52,916 nt of DNA, taken from positions 1-52,916 of the forward strand of contig CABZJN010000007.1 of NCBI GenBank assembly GCA_902526085.1, given 5' to 3'. The DNA comes from an uncultured Pelagibacteraceae bacterium. Lineage in GTDB: Bacteria > Pseudomonadota > Alphaproteobacteria > Pelagibacterales > Pelagibacteraceae. Below the pieces are notes generated by a model. It had not been told where the DNA came from. It saw nothing but the letters and a program-made list of their open reading frames with translations, and ran no database searches. The translations under genes and the position numbers were made by a program. Of this stretch, positions 26,548-34,236 are shown piece after piece. Positions within the stretch are counted from its first letter, which is position 1. The number at the start of each line of letters is the position of its first letter.

Positions 26548-27515
26548 TGAAAGGTTTTGATAAGAAATTTAAAGATTTACCTGACTTTATTTTAAAAATT
26601 ACTGAGCAAATATGGGAAGGTAAAGATGTAGAATCCATTGGTGAGTTTTATACAAAAGATATACCCGTAAGATCTCCATTTGGTGTTACATATGGAAATA
26701 AACCAGTGATTGATGCAACTTATGCAACTTTGAGAGAATTTCCGAACAGGCAGTTGTTAGGCGAAGATGTTATTTGGAACGGAAATGATGAAATTGGATA
26801 TCACTCCTCTCATAGGATATTAAGTAAAGGTACTCATCTAGGTGAGGGTTTTTATGGCAAACCTAGTGGAAAAGATATTTATTATAGAGTGATTGCTGAT
26901 TGTGCATGTAAAGATAATCAAGTTTATGACGAGTGGATTGTCAGAGATCAAGGTGCAATGGTAAGACAAATTGGATACTCACCGAAAGAATTCGCAAAGA
27001 TAATTATTGAAAGTGAGGGAGGACTTTCAAATGCATCCAAGTTATTTAACTTTGAAACTGATAAACATTCAAATTATGAGTCTGAGAAATATAAAAATGG
27101 ATCAAAAGCTGAAAAATATTCGGAGATACTTAAAAATATATTTAATAATAACTACACATTTGAGGGATATAATAGAGCAGCCAATATTTTCTGGCCTGGC
27201 AATAAAATTGGCCATGGAAGAAAGGATATTATGGAAAAATGGAACTCTCTAAAAAAAATATTTTCCAATATAAAGTTTAGTGTGGAACATGTAGGTTTTT
27301 TAGAGGAAAAAGGACAAAACTCAAGAATATCAATTAGATGGTTTTTAGAAGGTATACACAGTAATGAAAGTAAAGATTATGGTAAAGCTTCAAATAAAAA
27401 AGTATTTATATTGGGAATTAATCATGCAGAATTTTGTTCTAACTCTATTATAAGAGAGTGGGTATTGTTTGATGAAATTGCTATTTGGAAACAGATATTA
27501 CTAAATCATGGTTAA
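26547..27515 (+). CDS. Double SnoaL/NTF2-like protein (ester cyclase family)
   Basis: The start at 26547 (ATGAAAGGT) overlaps the previous stop by one base and is preferred over an upstream methionine inside the bicupin gene. The 322-residue product shows two SnoaL-like domains (about 10-155 and 185-318): the first with EGKDVESIGEFYTKDIPVRSP and SSHRILSKGTHLGEG-like residues, the second with FNNNYTFEGYNRAANIFWPG and RWFLEGIHS. It resembles in layout the minus-strand double-SnoaL protein at 24465-25550 but sequence similarity is low. The function is not known; context points to a small-molecule catabolic pathway. Confidence 0.75.
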   Translation: MKGFDKKFKDLPDFILKITEQIWEGKDVESIGEFYTKDIPVRSPFGVTYGNKPVIDATYATLREFPNRQLLGEDVIWNGNDEIGYHSSHRILSKGTHLGEGFYGKPSGKDIYYRVIADCACKDNQVYDEWIVRDQGAMVRQIGYSPKEFAKIIIESEGGLSNASKLFNFETDKHSNYESEKYKNGSKAEKYSEILKNIFNNNYTFEGYNRAANIFWPGNKIGHGRKDIMEKWNSLKKIFSNIKFSVEHVGFLEEKGQNSRISIRWFLEGIHSNESKDYGKASNKKVFILGINHAEFCSNSIIREWVLFDEIAIWKQILLNHG

Positions 27516-28635
27516 AATAAGAACTACTCATGTTGGGAGTTTACCTAGATCAAATGAACTCTCAAGCCTTTTAGCTTTAAAAGATAATAAACAAAAAATA
27601 AGCATAAAAAAATTTGACGAGGTTGTAAGAAATAATGTTTTAGAAGCTGTAAAAAAACAAATTAACACCGGCGTAGATATCGTAAGTGACGGAGAAATGT
27701 CAAAAATAAGTTATGCTACATATATTAAAGATAGAGTTAATGGTTTTTCAGGTGAGAGTGAGAGAAGAGCTCCAAAAGATTTAGATGATTTTCCATCTTT
27801 TAAAAAAAAACTTATTCTATCTGGTGGAACCCCAACTTATCAAAGACCTTGTTGCACAAGTGAATTAAAAATAAAAGATAATGTCTCAATTAATAAAGAT
27901 ATAATTAATTTTAAAGAAGCATTAAAAAAAAATTCTCATAGTGAGGGATTTATGAATTCTCCATCACCAGGGGTAATTTGTAATTTTCTGCCTAATAAAT
28001 TTTATAAAAATGATGATGAATATTTAGAAAAGCTCTCAGATATTGTAAAATTTGAATATGAAAAAATCATTGACAGTGGACTGTCCCTACAAATTGATTG
28101 TCCCGATCTCGCTCTATCTAGGCATATGATTTACAAAAATATTTCAGAACAAGATTTTTTAAAGAGAGCAAATAAACATGTTGAGATTTTAAATAAATCA
28201 TTAGAAAATATTGATCCATCTCAAGTAAGAATGCACATTTGTTGGGGAAATTATGAAGGACCTCATACTCACGATATTGGATTGAGTAAAATTATCGATA
28301 TAGCTTTTAAGGCCAATGTAAGCAAATATTTGATAGAGTCTGCTAACCCTAGGCATGCTCATGAATGGGAGGTATTTGAGAGTGTAAAACTACCAAAAGA
28401 TAAGATCATTATTCCTGGCGTCATAGAGTCCACAAGCAATTTTATTGAACATCCAGATGTTGTAAAACATAGAATTCTTGCCTTTTCTAGAGTAGTAGAC
28501 CCTAACCAATTAATGGCTGGAACTGATTGTGGATTTAGCACTTTCGCTGGTTTTGGAAATGTTGATGAAAACATAGTTTACAAAAAACTAGAGTCACTTG
28601 TAGTCGGATCAAGACTTGCGTCAAAAGTGATTTAA
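27508..28635 (+). CDS. MetE C-terminal-type zinc methyltransferase homologue
   Basis: The 375-residue protein corresponds to the catalytic half of cobalamin-independent methionine synthase (the short YxjG-like group, lacking the N-terminal half of MetE). It opens with RTTHVGSLPRS and keeps all four zinc ligands: His243 and Cys245 in RMHICWGN, Glu277 in LIESANPRH, and Cys341 in GTDCGFST. It should bind zinc and a thiolate acceptor and take a methyl group, or reverse this, from an unknown donor. It overlaps the preceding SnoaL gene by 8 bases and lies ahead of an ABC importer, so the imported compound may be the methyl donor or carry a thiol. Confidence 0.82.
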   Translation: MVKIRTTHVGSLPRSNELSSLLALKDNKQKISIKKFDEVVRNNVLEAVKKQINTGVDIVSDGEMSKISYATYIKDRVNGFSGESERRAPKDLDDFPSFKKKLILSGGTPTYQRPCCTSELKIKDNVSINKDIINFKEALKKNSHSEGFMNSPSPGVICNFLPNKFYKNDDEYLEKLSDIVKFEYEKIIDSGLSLQIDCPDLALSRHMIYKNISEQDFLKRANKHVEILNKSLENIDPSQVRMHICWGNYEGPHTHDIGLSKIIDIAFKANVSKYLIESANPRHAHEWEVFESVKLPKDKIIIPGVIESTSNFIEHPDVVKHRILAFSRVVDPNQLMAGTDCGFSTFAGFGNVDENIVYKKLESLVVGSRLASKVI

Positions 28636-28646
28636 AAATCACTTTT
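28623..28646 (+). terminator. Hairpin spanning the MetE-like stop codon
   Basis: AAAAGTGATTT (28623-28633) and AAATCACTTTT (28636-28646) can pair, with the stop codon at the loop; the 3' arm ends in T4. It is a weak terminator-like structure separating the enzyme genes from the importer genes. The 67 bases that follow hold no gene and end in a ribosome binding site (AAGAGAG) for the binding-protein gene, so a second promoter may lie here. Confidence 0.5.
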
Positions 28647-28713
28647 ATAAAATAAACCTTAAAGATATAGTTTTGTTTAGAATAATTATAAACAACCTAA
28701 AAAGAGAGATAAT

Positions 28714-29940
28714 ATGAAAAAAATACTATTAACTTTATTGTTCATACTTTTTGGATCAACCGCATATGCTGATGGGCATTGCAGTAAACCAAGTGGTTCA
28801 ATAAATATTTTAGCAAATGATTTTCCAGCATTAAGAACTTTTGTTGAAACAGCTAAAGGATGTAAAGGGAGTGCAGATTTTAAGGTTACTCACTCATCTG
28901 AGCATAACAAAATAGCTGTTCCTGCTTTAACCGCAAACCCTTCTGAGTTTTCAGCAAGAATTGCAGCTAATAGTTCTATCGTGCCTTTGATGAACCAAGA
29001 TTTAATTAGACCTATGGATGATCTAGTTAAAAAATATGGAAAAGGAATTCAAGACTCACAATTAATTACAATAGATGGAAAAGTAATGGCTGTTGCTTTT
29101 ATGGCAAACACTCAACATCTATATTATAGAGAAGATGTTTTAAAAGAATTAGGTATACCTGTACCTAAAACTTACGAAGAAGTTGTTGCTGCATCTGAAA
29201 AAATAAGAGCATCAGGTAAAATGCAACATCCTTATGCAGCTGCGTATAAAGCTGGATGGAATTTAGCTGAGGAATTTGTAAATATGTTCATTGGTCATGG
29301 TGGTGAATTTTTTAAAGCTGGTACTGCTGAGCCAAGTATAAACAATGCAAAAGGTGTAGCTACATTAAACATGCTTAAAAAATTAGCTAGTTTGAGTAAC
29401 CCTGATTATCTTACTCATGACAGTGAAGCAATTAAAGTTGAATGGGAATCTGGAAAAGTTGCACTTATGACATTATGGGCATCAAGATCAGGAACTTTAT
29501 TAGATGATGAAGGAGATGCAAAAATTACTGCAGCTACCAAATTAACTGGACCAGCAACTGTTGGTGGAGGAAATATTCCTGCTGCAACATTATGGTGGGA
29601 CGGATTTACTTTAGCAAAAAATAGATCTGACAGTGATGCAGAAGCATCTTTTATAGCTCTAGCACATGCTGCTTCAAACAAGAAGATGGTTGCAGATGCA
29701 GCCGACCAAGCTGTTTGGTTGGTTGAAGGCTTTGTGCCAGGACCAAAATCTATTGGTGTAATTGAAGCTGTTAAAATGGGGGCAAAACCTTACCCAATGT
29801 TACCTCAAATGGGTTTAATGCATGGTGCATTAGGAAGTGAAATAGTTGAATTCTTGCAGGGAAAAGAATCTGCGGAACAAGCACTAAAAGATGTTGAGGC
29901 TGCTTATATAAGTAAAGCTAAAGAACAAGGCTTTCTATAA
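28714..29940 (+). CDS. ABC importer substrate-binding protein, MalE/UgpB-like
   Basis: The 408-residue protein has a signal peptide (about 1-20, ending AYADG) and the cluster-D binding fold of sugar-type importers: SINILANDFPALRTF at the mature start, AVAFMANTQHLYYREDVLKELG (hinge landmark), and WESGKVALMTLWASRSG. It should bind the substrate of this locus in the periplasm. It is followed by a strong stem-loop and then the two permease genes. The ligand may not be a sugar, given the enzymes encoded upstream. Confidence 0.88.
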   Translation: MKKILLTLLFILFGSTAYADGHCSKPSGSINILANDFPALRTFVETAKGCKGSADFKVTHSSEHNKIAVPALTANPSEFSARIAANSSIVPLMNQDLIRPMDDLVKKYGKGIQDSQLITIDGKVMAVAFMANTQHLYYREDVLKELGIPVPKTYEEVVAASEKIRASGKMQHPYAAAYKAGWNLAEEFVNMFIGHGGEFFKAGTAEPSINNAKGVATLNMLKKLASLSNPDYLTHDSEAIKVEWESGKVALMTLWASRSGTLLDDEGDAKITAATKLTGPATVGGGNIPAATLWWDGFTLAKNRSDSDAEASFIALAHAASNKKMVADAADQAVWLVEGFVPGPKSIGVIEAVKMGAKPYPMLPQMGLMHGALGSEIVEFLQGKESAEQALKDVEAAYISKAKEQGFL

Positions 29941-29949
29941 AATAAATAT

Positions 29950-29976
29950 TTAAGTGGGGATTTTATCCCCACTTAA
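29950..29976 (+). repeat. Intercistronic stem-loop after the binding-protein gene
   Basis: TTAAGTGGGGAT (29950-29961) and ATCCCCACTTAA (29965-29976) form a perfect 12-base stem with a TTT loop, 9 bases after the stop and 6 bases before the permease start. There is no T-run, so it is best read as an mRNA 3'-end stabiliser or partial barrier. The position so near the next start codon may also hold back permease translation. Confidence 0.8.
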
Positions 29977-29982
29977 TCGTAA

Positions 29983-31011
29983 ATGCCAAATAAAACTTTT
30001 TTCTGGTTTTTTTTGCCAACTGGTTTGGCAATGATACTATTTATTGGGCTACCGATAATATCTACTGGTATTCAATCTTTTTATGCTCAACATGATCAAG
30101 TAGTAAAAGAAGTAAAAAAATGTGATCCTTTTGGTTGTACTGTTTCAATTGTTGTTGACCAAGAAGCAACATCCGTACTAAGAGATGAGAGGCCATTGGG
30201 AAAATTTAATGGATTTGGAACATATGTTGATAGAAATCATTTAGCAATTGAGCAAATATCTGAATTTTGGGATGAGACTGACACCCTTGGAGAATTTATT
30301 GACCAAGTTACAAATTTACCTTTTTACAAAGCACTTTTGTTTACTTTAACATACTGTTTGTTTGTAACTCCAAATGTCTTATTATTAGGCTTCATCATAG
30401 CATTAAGTTTAAATGCAATATCAAGAAAAATAAGAGGTCCACTAATATTTGGCACAATATTACCAATGATAGTTACCCCATTAGTTGGATCACTTGTTTT
30501 ATTCTGGATGATTGATGCAGAGGGTATTATTGGTGCAAATTTACAATTAATGATGGAAGATCCATACCTATCATTGAAATCTTCTAGAACACTTACTTGG
30601 ATAACAATAATAATTTATGGAATTTGGCATCATTCTCCTTTTGCTTTTGTAGTTTTTTATGCAGCTTTACAAACAGTGCCTCAAGAACCAGTTGAAGCAG
30701 CAATTATTGATGGAGCATCAAGATACCAAAGAATTAGACACATTGTTCTACCACATATTTATCCAGTTGTAACTTTTGTAGCTTTAATATCATTAATGGA
30801 TAACTTTAGAGTCTTTGAACCAATAATTGGTTTTAGTGCTGAAGGAAGTGCACAGTCTTTATCTTGGTTAATTTACGATAATTTAGTTAATGAGGAAGTA
30901 ATTTTATTTGGATCAGCAGCAGCAACTTCAATGATGACTATTATTGGAATTGCTATTTTGCTGGCACCAGTATTAATAAGAACATGGAAAGAATTTAGGA
31001 CCGCTAGATAA
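29983..31011 (+). CDS. ABC importer permease, MalF/UgpA-like
   Basis: This 342-residue permease has a first membrane helix (about 6-26), a roughly 80-residue periplasmic insert containing a Cys-rich stretch (KKCDPFGCTV), then five or so helices and the EAA loop AAIIDGASRYQRIRHIVLPH (about 241-260). It pairs with the MalG-like protein encoded next; their stop and start codons abut (TAATGG at 31009-31013). With the ATPase at 23414-24463 it completes a MalEFGK-type importer. Confidence 0.9.
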   Translation: MPNKTFFWFFLPTGLAMILFIGLPIISTGIQSFYAQHDQVVKEVKKCDPFGCTVSIVVDQEATSVLRDERPLGKFNGFGTYVDRNHLAIEQISEFWDETDTLGEFIDQVTNLPFYKALLFTLTYCLFVTPNVLLLGFIIALSLNAISRKIRGPLIFGTILPMIVTPLVGSLVLFWMIDAEGIIGANLQLMMEDPYLSLKSSRTLTWITIIIYGIWHHSPFAFVVFYAALQTVPQEPVEAAIIDGASRYQRIRHIVLPHIYPVVTFVALISLMDNFRVFEPIIGFSAEGSAQSLSWLIYDNLVNEEVILFGSAAATSMMTIIGIAILLAPVLIRTWKEFRTAR

Positions 31012-31892
31012 TGGAATATGGATTAGACAAAAGATCAAATGCGTTAAAAACATTTAATACAACTTTTATAATCATTTGGTTGTTAATTGCATGCTTCCCA
31101 TTTATTTGGACTTTTTGGGGATCTTTTAAGGTAAGAGCAGATTTTTTTTCAAGAGCAGATTGGTGGTACGCAATTTCTGCATTTAATACTTTAATAGAAA
31201 CTGGAGGACAATTTACATTAAATGCGTACTCTGAGGCTTGGACTGAGGGTGAGTTTTGGAAAGCTTCAAGAAATACAATAATAGTAACAGTCTTTGTAGT
31301 TACAATATCACTTTTCTTAGGAACATTAGGAGCTTACGCTTTATCTAGATCCACAGAGAGGTATGCGTTTTGGATACTAATTGCGGCATTAATTTTTAGA
31401 GCAATGCCACACATAACATTGGTCTCAGGTTACCTTTTTCCCTTTTTTGAATTGCAGATTTGGGGAATTTTGCCAACTACAATTGTAGTTTTAGTTGCAA
31501 TTAATCAACCTTTTACTTTGTGGTTGCTCTATTCTTTTTTTAAAACAGTACCAAAAGAATTAGATGAGAGTGCATTAATAGATGGTTGTTCATACTTTCA
31601 AGCATTTAGATATATAATTATGCCAGTAATGTGGCCTGGCGTTATTACTGCTGGTTTGTTTAGTCTAATGTTAGCATATAATGATTTTACAGTAACAGCA
31701 CTACTTCTAAACCAAGAAAATCATACAATGGTGCCCAAAATTCAAAGTTATCTTGGAACAAATCAACACGAAGGTAATTTGATGTGGGCAGTATCTGCAG
31801 TTGTTTCTGCCACTGCCCCTCTTTTTATGTTAGTTATGTTTTTCCAAAGACAAGTAATAAGTGGATTAACAACTGGAGCCGTCAAAGGCTAA
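31011..31892 (+). CDS. ABC importer permease, MalG/UgpE-like
   Basis: The 293-residue protein has six membrane helices and the EAA motif ALIDGCSYFQAFRYIIMPVM (about 191-210) of the inner-membrane permease pair. Between helix 1 and 2 is a short periplasmic loop. It overlaps the start of the HAD-like gene by one base (TAATG), so the HAD-like protein is produced together with the transporter. Confidence 0.9.
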   Translation: MEYGLDKRSNALKTFNTTFIIIWLLIACFPFIWTFWGSFKVRADFFSRADWWYAISAFNTLIETGGQFTLNAYSEAWTEGEFWKASRNTIIVTVFVVTISLFLGTLGAYALSRSTERYAFWILIAALIFRAMPHITLVSGYLFPFFELQIWGILPTTIVVLVAINQPFTLWLLYSFFKTVPKELDESALIDGCSYFQAFRYIIMPVMWPGVITAGLFSLMLAYNDFTVTALLLNQENHTMVPKIQSYLGTNQHEGNLMWAVSAVVSATAPLFMLVMFFQRQVISGLTTGAVKG

Positions 31893-32554
31893 TGAAGATT
31901 AAAGCAGTTCTATTCGGTTCAATTGGCGCGATTGTTGAAACTTCAAATATTCAAAGACAATCATTTAACAAAGCTTTTAAAAAAAATGGTCTTGATTGGT
32001 ATTGGACGAAAAAAATGTATAAATCAATGTTACAAAAACCAGGTGGTGAAATTAGAGTTAAAAAATTTGGTATATCAAAAAAAACTTTAGTGAATGCAAA
32101 ACAAATAAGAAACTTAAAAACATTTATATTTAATCAATATTTAAAAAAGAATAAATTAAAACCACGTGCTGGAGTAAAAAATATTATTAAATTCTGTAAA
32201 AAAAATAGAATAAAAATTGGGTTTGTTACTTCTACAACTAAAAATAATGTTGATGGAGTATTTCAATCTTTAAAACACCATATCAAAAAAAACGATTTTG
32301 ATTACATAGGTCATGATAAAATTATTAAAACCTTCAAAGATAAATCAGACATTTATAAACATTGCCTGAAAAAATTAAATCTTAGATCAAATAAATGTGT
32401 AGCTGTAGAAGATACAGAAATAAGTTTAAGTTATGCAAGAAAAGCAAAAATAAAGTGTATTGCCTTCCCGGGAGACTTTCACCTTACCGGGAAGTACAAA
32501 GATTCACTTATAAAAGTCAGAAGACTTAATCCAAAAATATTTTCTGATTTATAG
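31892..32554 (+). CDS. HAD-fold protein with degenerate motif I
   Basis: The start at 31892 overlaps the permease stop and gives 220 residues; a longer upstream reading lies inside the permease gene. The protein follows the HAD-IA (CbbY/Gph-like) layout: cap domain after residue 15, motif II VTSTT, a lysine in TFKDKSD for motif III and AVEDTEIS for motif IV. But motif I, normally FDxDGT, reads FGSIGA (8-13), so the nucleophile and the acid/base aspartates are both absent. Phosphatase activity is not expected; a binding or regulatory role, or unusual chemistry, is possible. Last gene of the importer operon. Confidence 0.8.
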   Translation: MKIKAVLFGSIGAIVETSNIQRQSFNKAFKKNGLDWYWTKKMYKSMLQKPGGEIRVKKFGISKKTLVNAKQIRNLKTFIFNQYLKKNKLKPRAGVKNIIKFCKKNRIKIGFVTSTTKNNVDGVFQSLKHHIKKNDFDYIGHDKIIKTFKDKSDIYKHCLKKLNLRSNKCVAVEDTEISLSYARKAKIKCIAFPGDFHLTGKYKDSLIKVRRLNPKIFSDL

Positions 32555-33001
32555 TTGGTCTATTAAACCTGGTGCAATTTTCTTAGATTTTGAAGAAAAT
32601 CTAAGTTTTTTAATAGCATCCAGGTTAGATTTGTCATCTCCAACCACCACAAAACCAATCATTCCCATATTTTTGTGTGGTGTACACCAGTAAGCATATA
32701 TCCCAGGAACATCGAACTTATATTCAACATCCTTGTTATATTTTGATTTAAATTTACCTACTCCATCTGGCACACCCTTTTTTATGAATTCAACGTTATG
32801 TCCTTTGTCATTTGCTTTCCAAAGAACTGTATCTCCAGTGTTTACTCTAACAATTTTAGGCTCAAATACATTTGACTCTTTATCAAGCCTATTCAACATT
32901 TCCACTGTAACATCCGCACCTAATGCTATATTCGTAAAAAATGTACTGATTAAAATTATAAATGAAATTATAAATTTATTATTTTTTATCATAAATTTCA
33001 T
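32549..33001 (-). CDS. Pseudoazurin-like type 1 copper protein
   Basis: The 150-residue protein has a signal peptide (about 1-29, ending ALGAD) and a cupredoxin fold with the type 1 copper ligands His68 (KGHNVEF), Cys106, His109 and Met114 (CTPHKNMGM), spaced as in pseudoazurin. It is a soluble periplasmic electron carrier. A charged tail follows the copper loop (about 123-150). It overlaps the HAD-like gene end by 6 bases (convergent). No ribosome binding site is seen; an inverted repeat lies just upstream of its start. Confidence 0.88.
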   Translation of the reverse strand: MKFMIKNNKFIISFIILISTFFTNIALGADVTVEMLNRLDKESNVFEPKIVRVNTGDTVLWKANDKGHNVEFIKKGVPDGVGKFKSKYNKDVEYKFDVPGIYAYWCTPHKNMGMIGFVVVGDDKSNLDAIKKLRFSSKSKKIAPGLIDQL

Positions 33002-33004
33002 ATA

Positions 33005-33022
33005 TTATCTAAAGTTAGATAA
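33005..33022. promoter_or_regulatory. Perfect palindromic site upstream of the pseudoazurin gene
   Basis: TTATCTAA (33005-33012) and TTAGATAA (33015-33022) form perfect 8-base arms around AG, lying 4 to 21 bases before the start codon on the minus strand. The size and symmetry fit a dimeric repressor site or a small leader hairpin over the ribosome entry region. No regulator gene adjoins it. Confidence 0.4.
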
Positions 33023-33062
33023 ACAATGTCTCATTGGTGCAACAAGTTGACACGTCTTTAAC

Positions 33063-34229
33063 TTAAATTTTTTTATATGATTTATCAGCTCTCAGGATTG
33101 TAAAAATTATTATTATCAAAAATGGTATGCACAATATGTTCATAGTTTTCCAGCTCGTATAGCTTAGTACTACGCCTGCTGTTAAACTTGCTGTAGCTTG
33201 GACTGAAAAAACTATAAAATCGTTAAAACCTTGTGCTTTAAATCTCTCTTCTTCTCTATAATTTAAAACGAGCAAGCTAGTTCCTGATATGAATAAAAAA
33301 TTCCATCCAAGTCCTAAAAAAAATAAGGCCAAAAGATAATTTATAAAAGTTTGATTTTGATAACTAAGAAGAATTGTTATGAAAAAAAATAATACGCCAG
33401 TGTACATAATCTTACTGTGACCATACTTTTTGATTAAATTTCCTGTAATTAATGCTGGTAGAAACATGCTGATGATATGAAATTGAATTACAAAACTAGT
33501 ACTATTTAAAGACATCTTGTCTTGTATATGCATACTAATTGGAGTGGCTGTCATTAAAAAAGACATTACTGCATATGCAAAAGATGAAGATACCAATGCT
33601 TGTAAAAATCTTGGTTGAGATATTAGTGCTAAAATAGTTCTTCCTCTTGATATTTTTTTTTTATCAATAAATTTATTTTCTTTATAAAAAATTAAAAAAA
33701 TTATTGATGAAAGGGTTAATAATGATAGACATAGATAAGATCCTACATATAAGCTCTCTGAAATTATATTTTTTCCTAGATTTGCTAAATTAGGACCCAG
33801 TAAAGCTGACAAAATCCCTGCAAAAAGTAATAAAGATATAGCTTTTGGGGCTTGTTTTTTTTTAACACTCTCAGCAGCCGCAAAACGATATTGATGGGCA
33901 AATGCCATTCCAAATCCAAGCGAGAAGCACGAAAATGAATATAAAATAAAGTTTTGTTTCATTACAGCGTAAGCTGCTAATAGTGCAAATATTGAAGTTG
34001 TAATTGATGATAATATAAAACCTTTTTTTCTACCGGTAATACTCATTATTTTAGAGGCTGCTATTATAAAAAGAGCAGTACCAACAATTGATAAAGACAT
34101 GGGTAAAGTCGACAAAGATTTAATCGGGGTTATACTTGATCCAATAATTCCACTTAAAAAAACTGTTACAGGTGCAACTGAAAAAGCACATGCGTTGCTA
34201 GCAAATAGCAACCATACATTTTTGTTCAT
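33063..34229 (-). CDS. Major facilitator superfamily transporter
   Basis: This 388-residue protein has about twelve membrane helices in two halves, with the MFS loop 2-3 basic motif (SITGRKKGF, about 63-71) and a charged central loop (ENKFIDKKKISRGR). YbjJ/NarK-like annotation would be guesswork. It starts 7 bases after the ProW stop on the same strand, so it is probably read with the glycine betaine operon. Substrate unknown. Confidence 0.82.
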   Translation of the reverse strand: MNKNVWLLFASNACAFSVAPVTVFLSGIIGSSITPIKSLSTLPMSLSIVGTALFIIAASKIMSITGRKKGFILSSITTSIFALLAAYAVMKQNFILYSFSCFSLGFGMAFAHQYRFAAAESVKKKQAPKAISLLLFAGILSALLGPNLANLGKNIISESLYVGSYLCLSLLTLSSIIFLIFYKENKFIDKKKISRGRTILALISQPRFLQALVSSSFAYAVMSFLMTATPISMHIQDKMSLNSTSFVIQFHIISMFLPALITGNLIKKYGHSKIMYTGVLFFFITILLSYQNQTFINYLLALFFLGLGWNFLFISGTSLLVLNYREEERFKAQGFNDFIVFSVQATASLTAGVVLSYTSWKTMNILCIPFLIIIIFTILRADKSYKKI

Positions 34230-34236
34230 TAAGGTA

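Noticed and set aside
32464..32494. CTTCCCGG/CCGGGAAG inverted repeat
   Set aside because: It lies inside the HAD-like coding sequence with a normal codon reading across it, and no sign of termination; probably coincidental.
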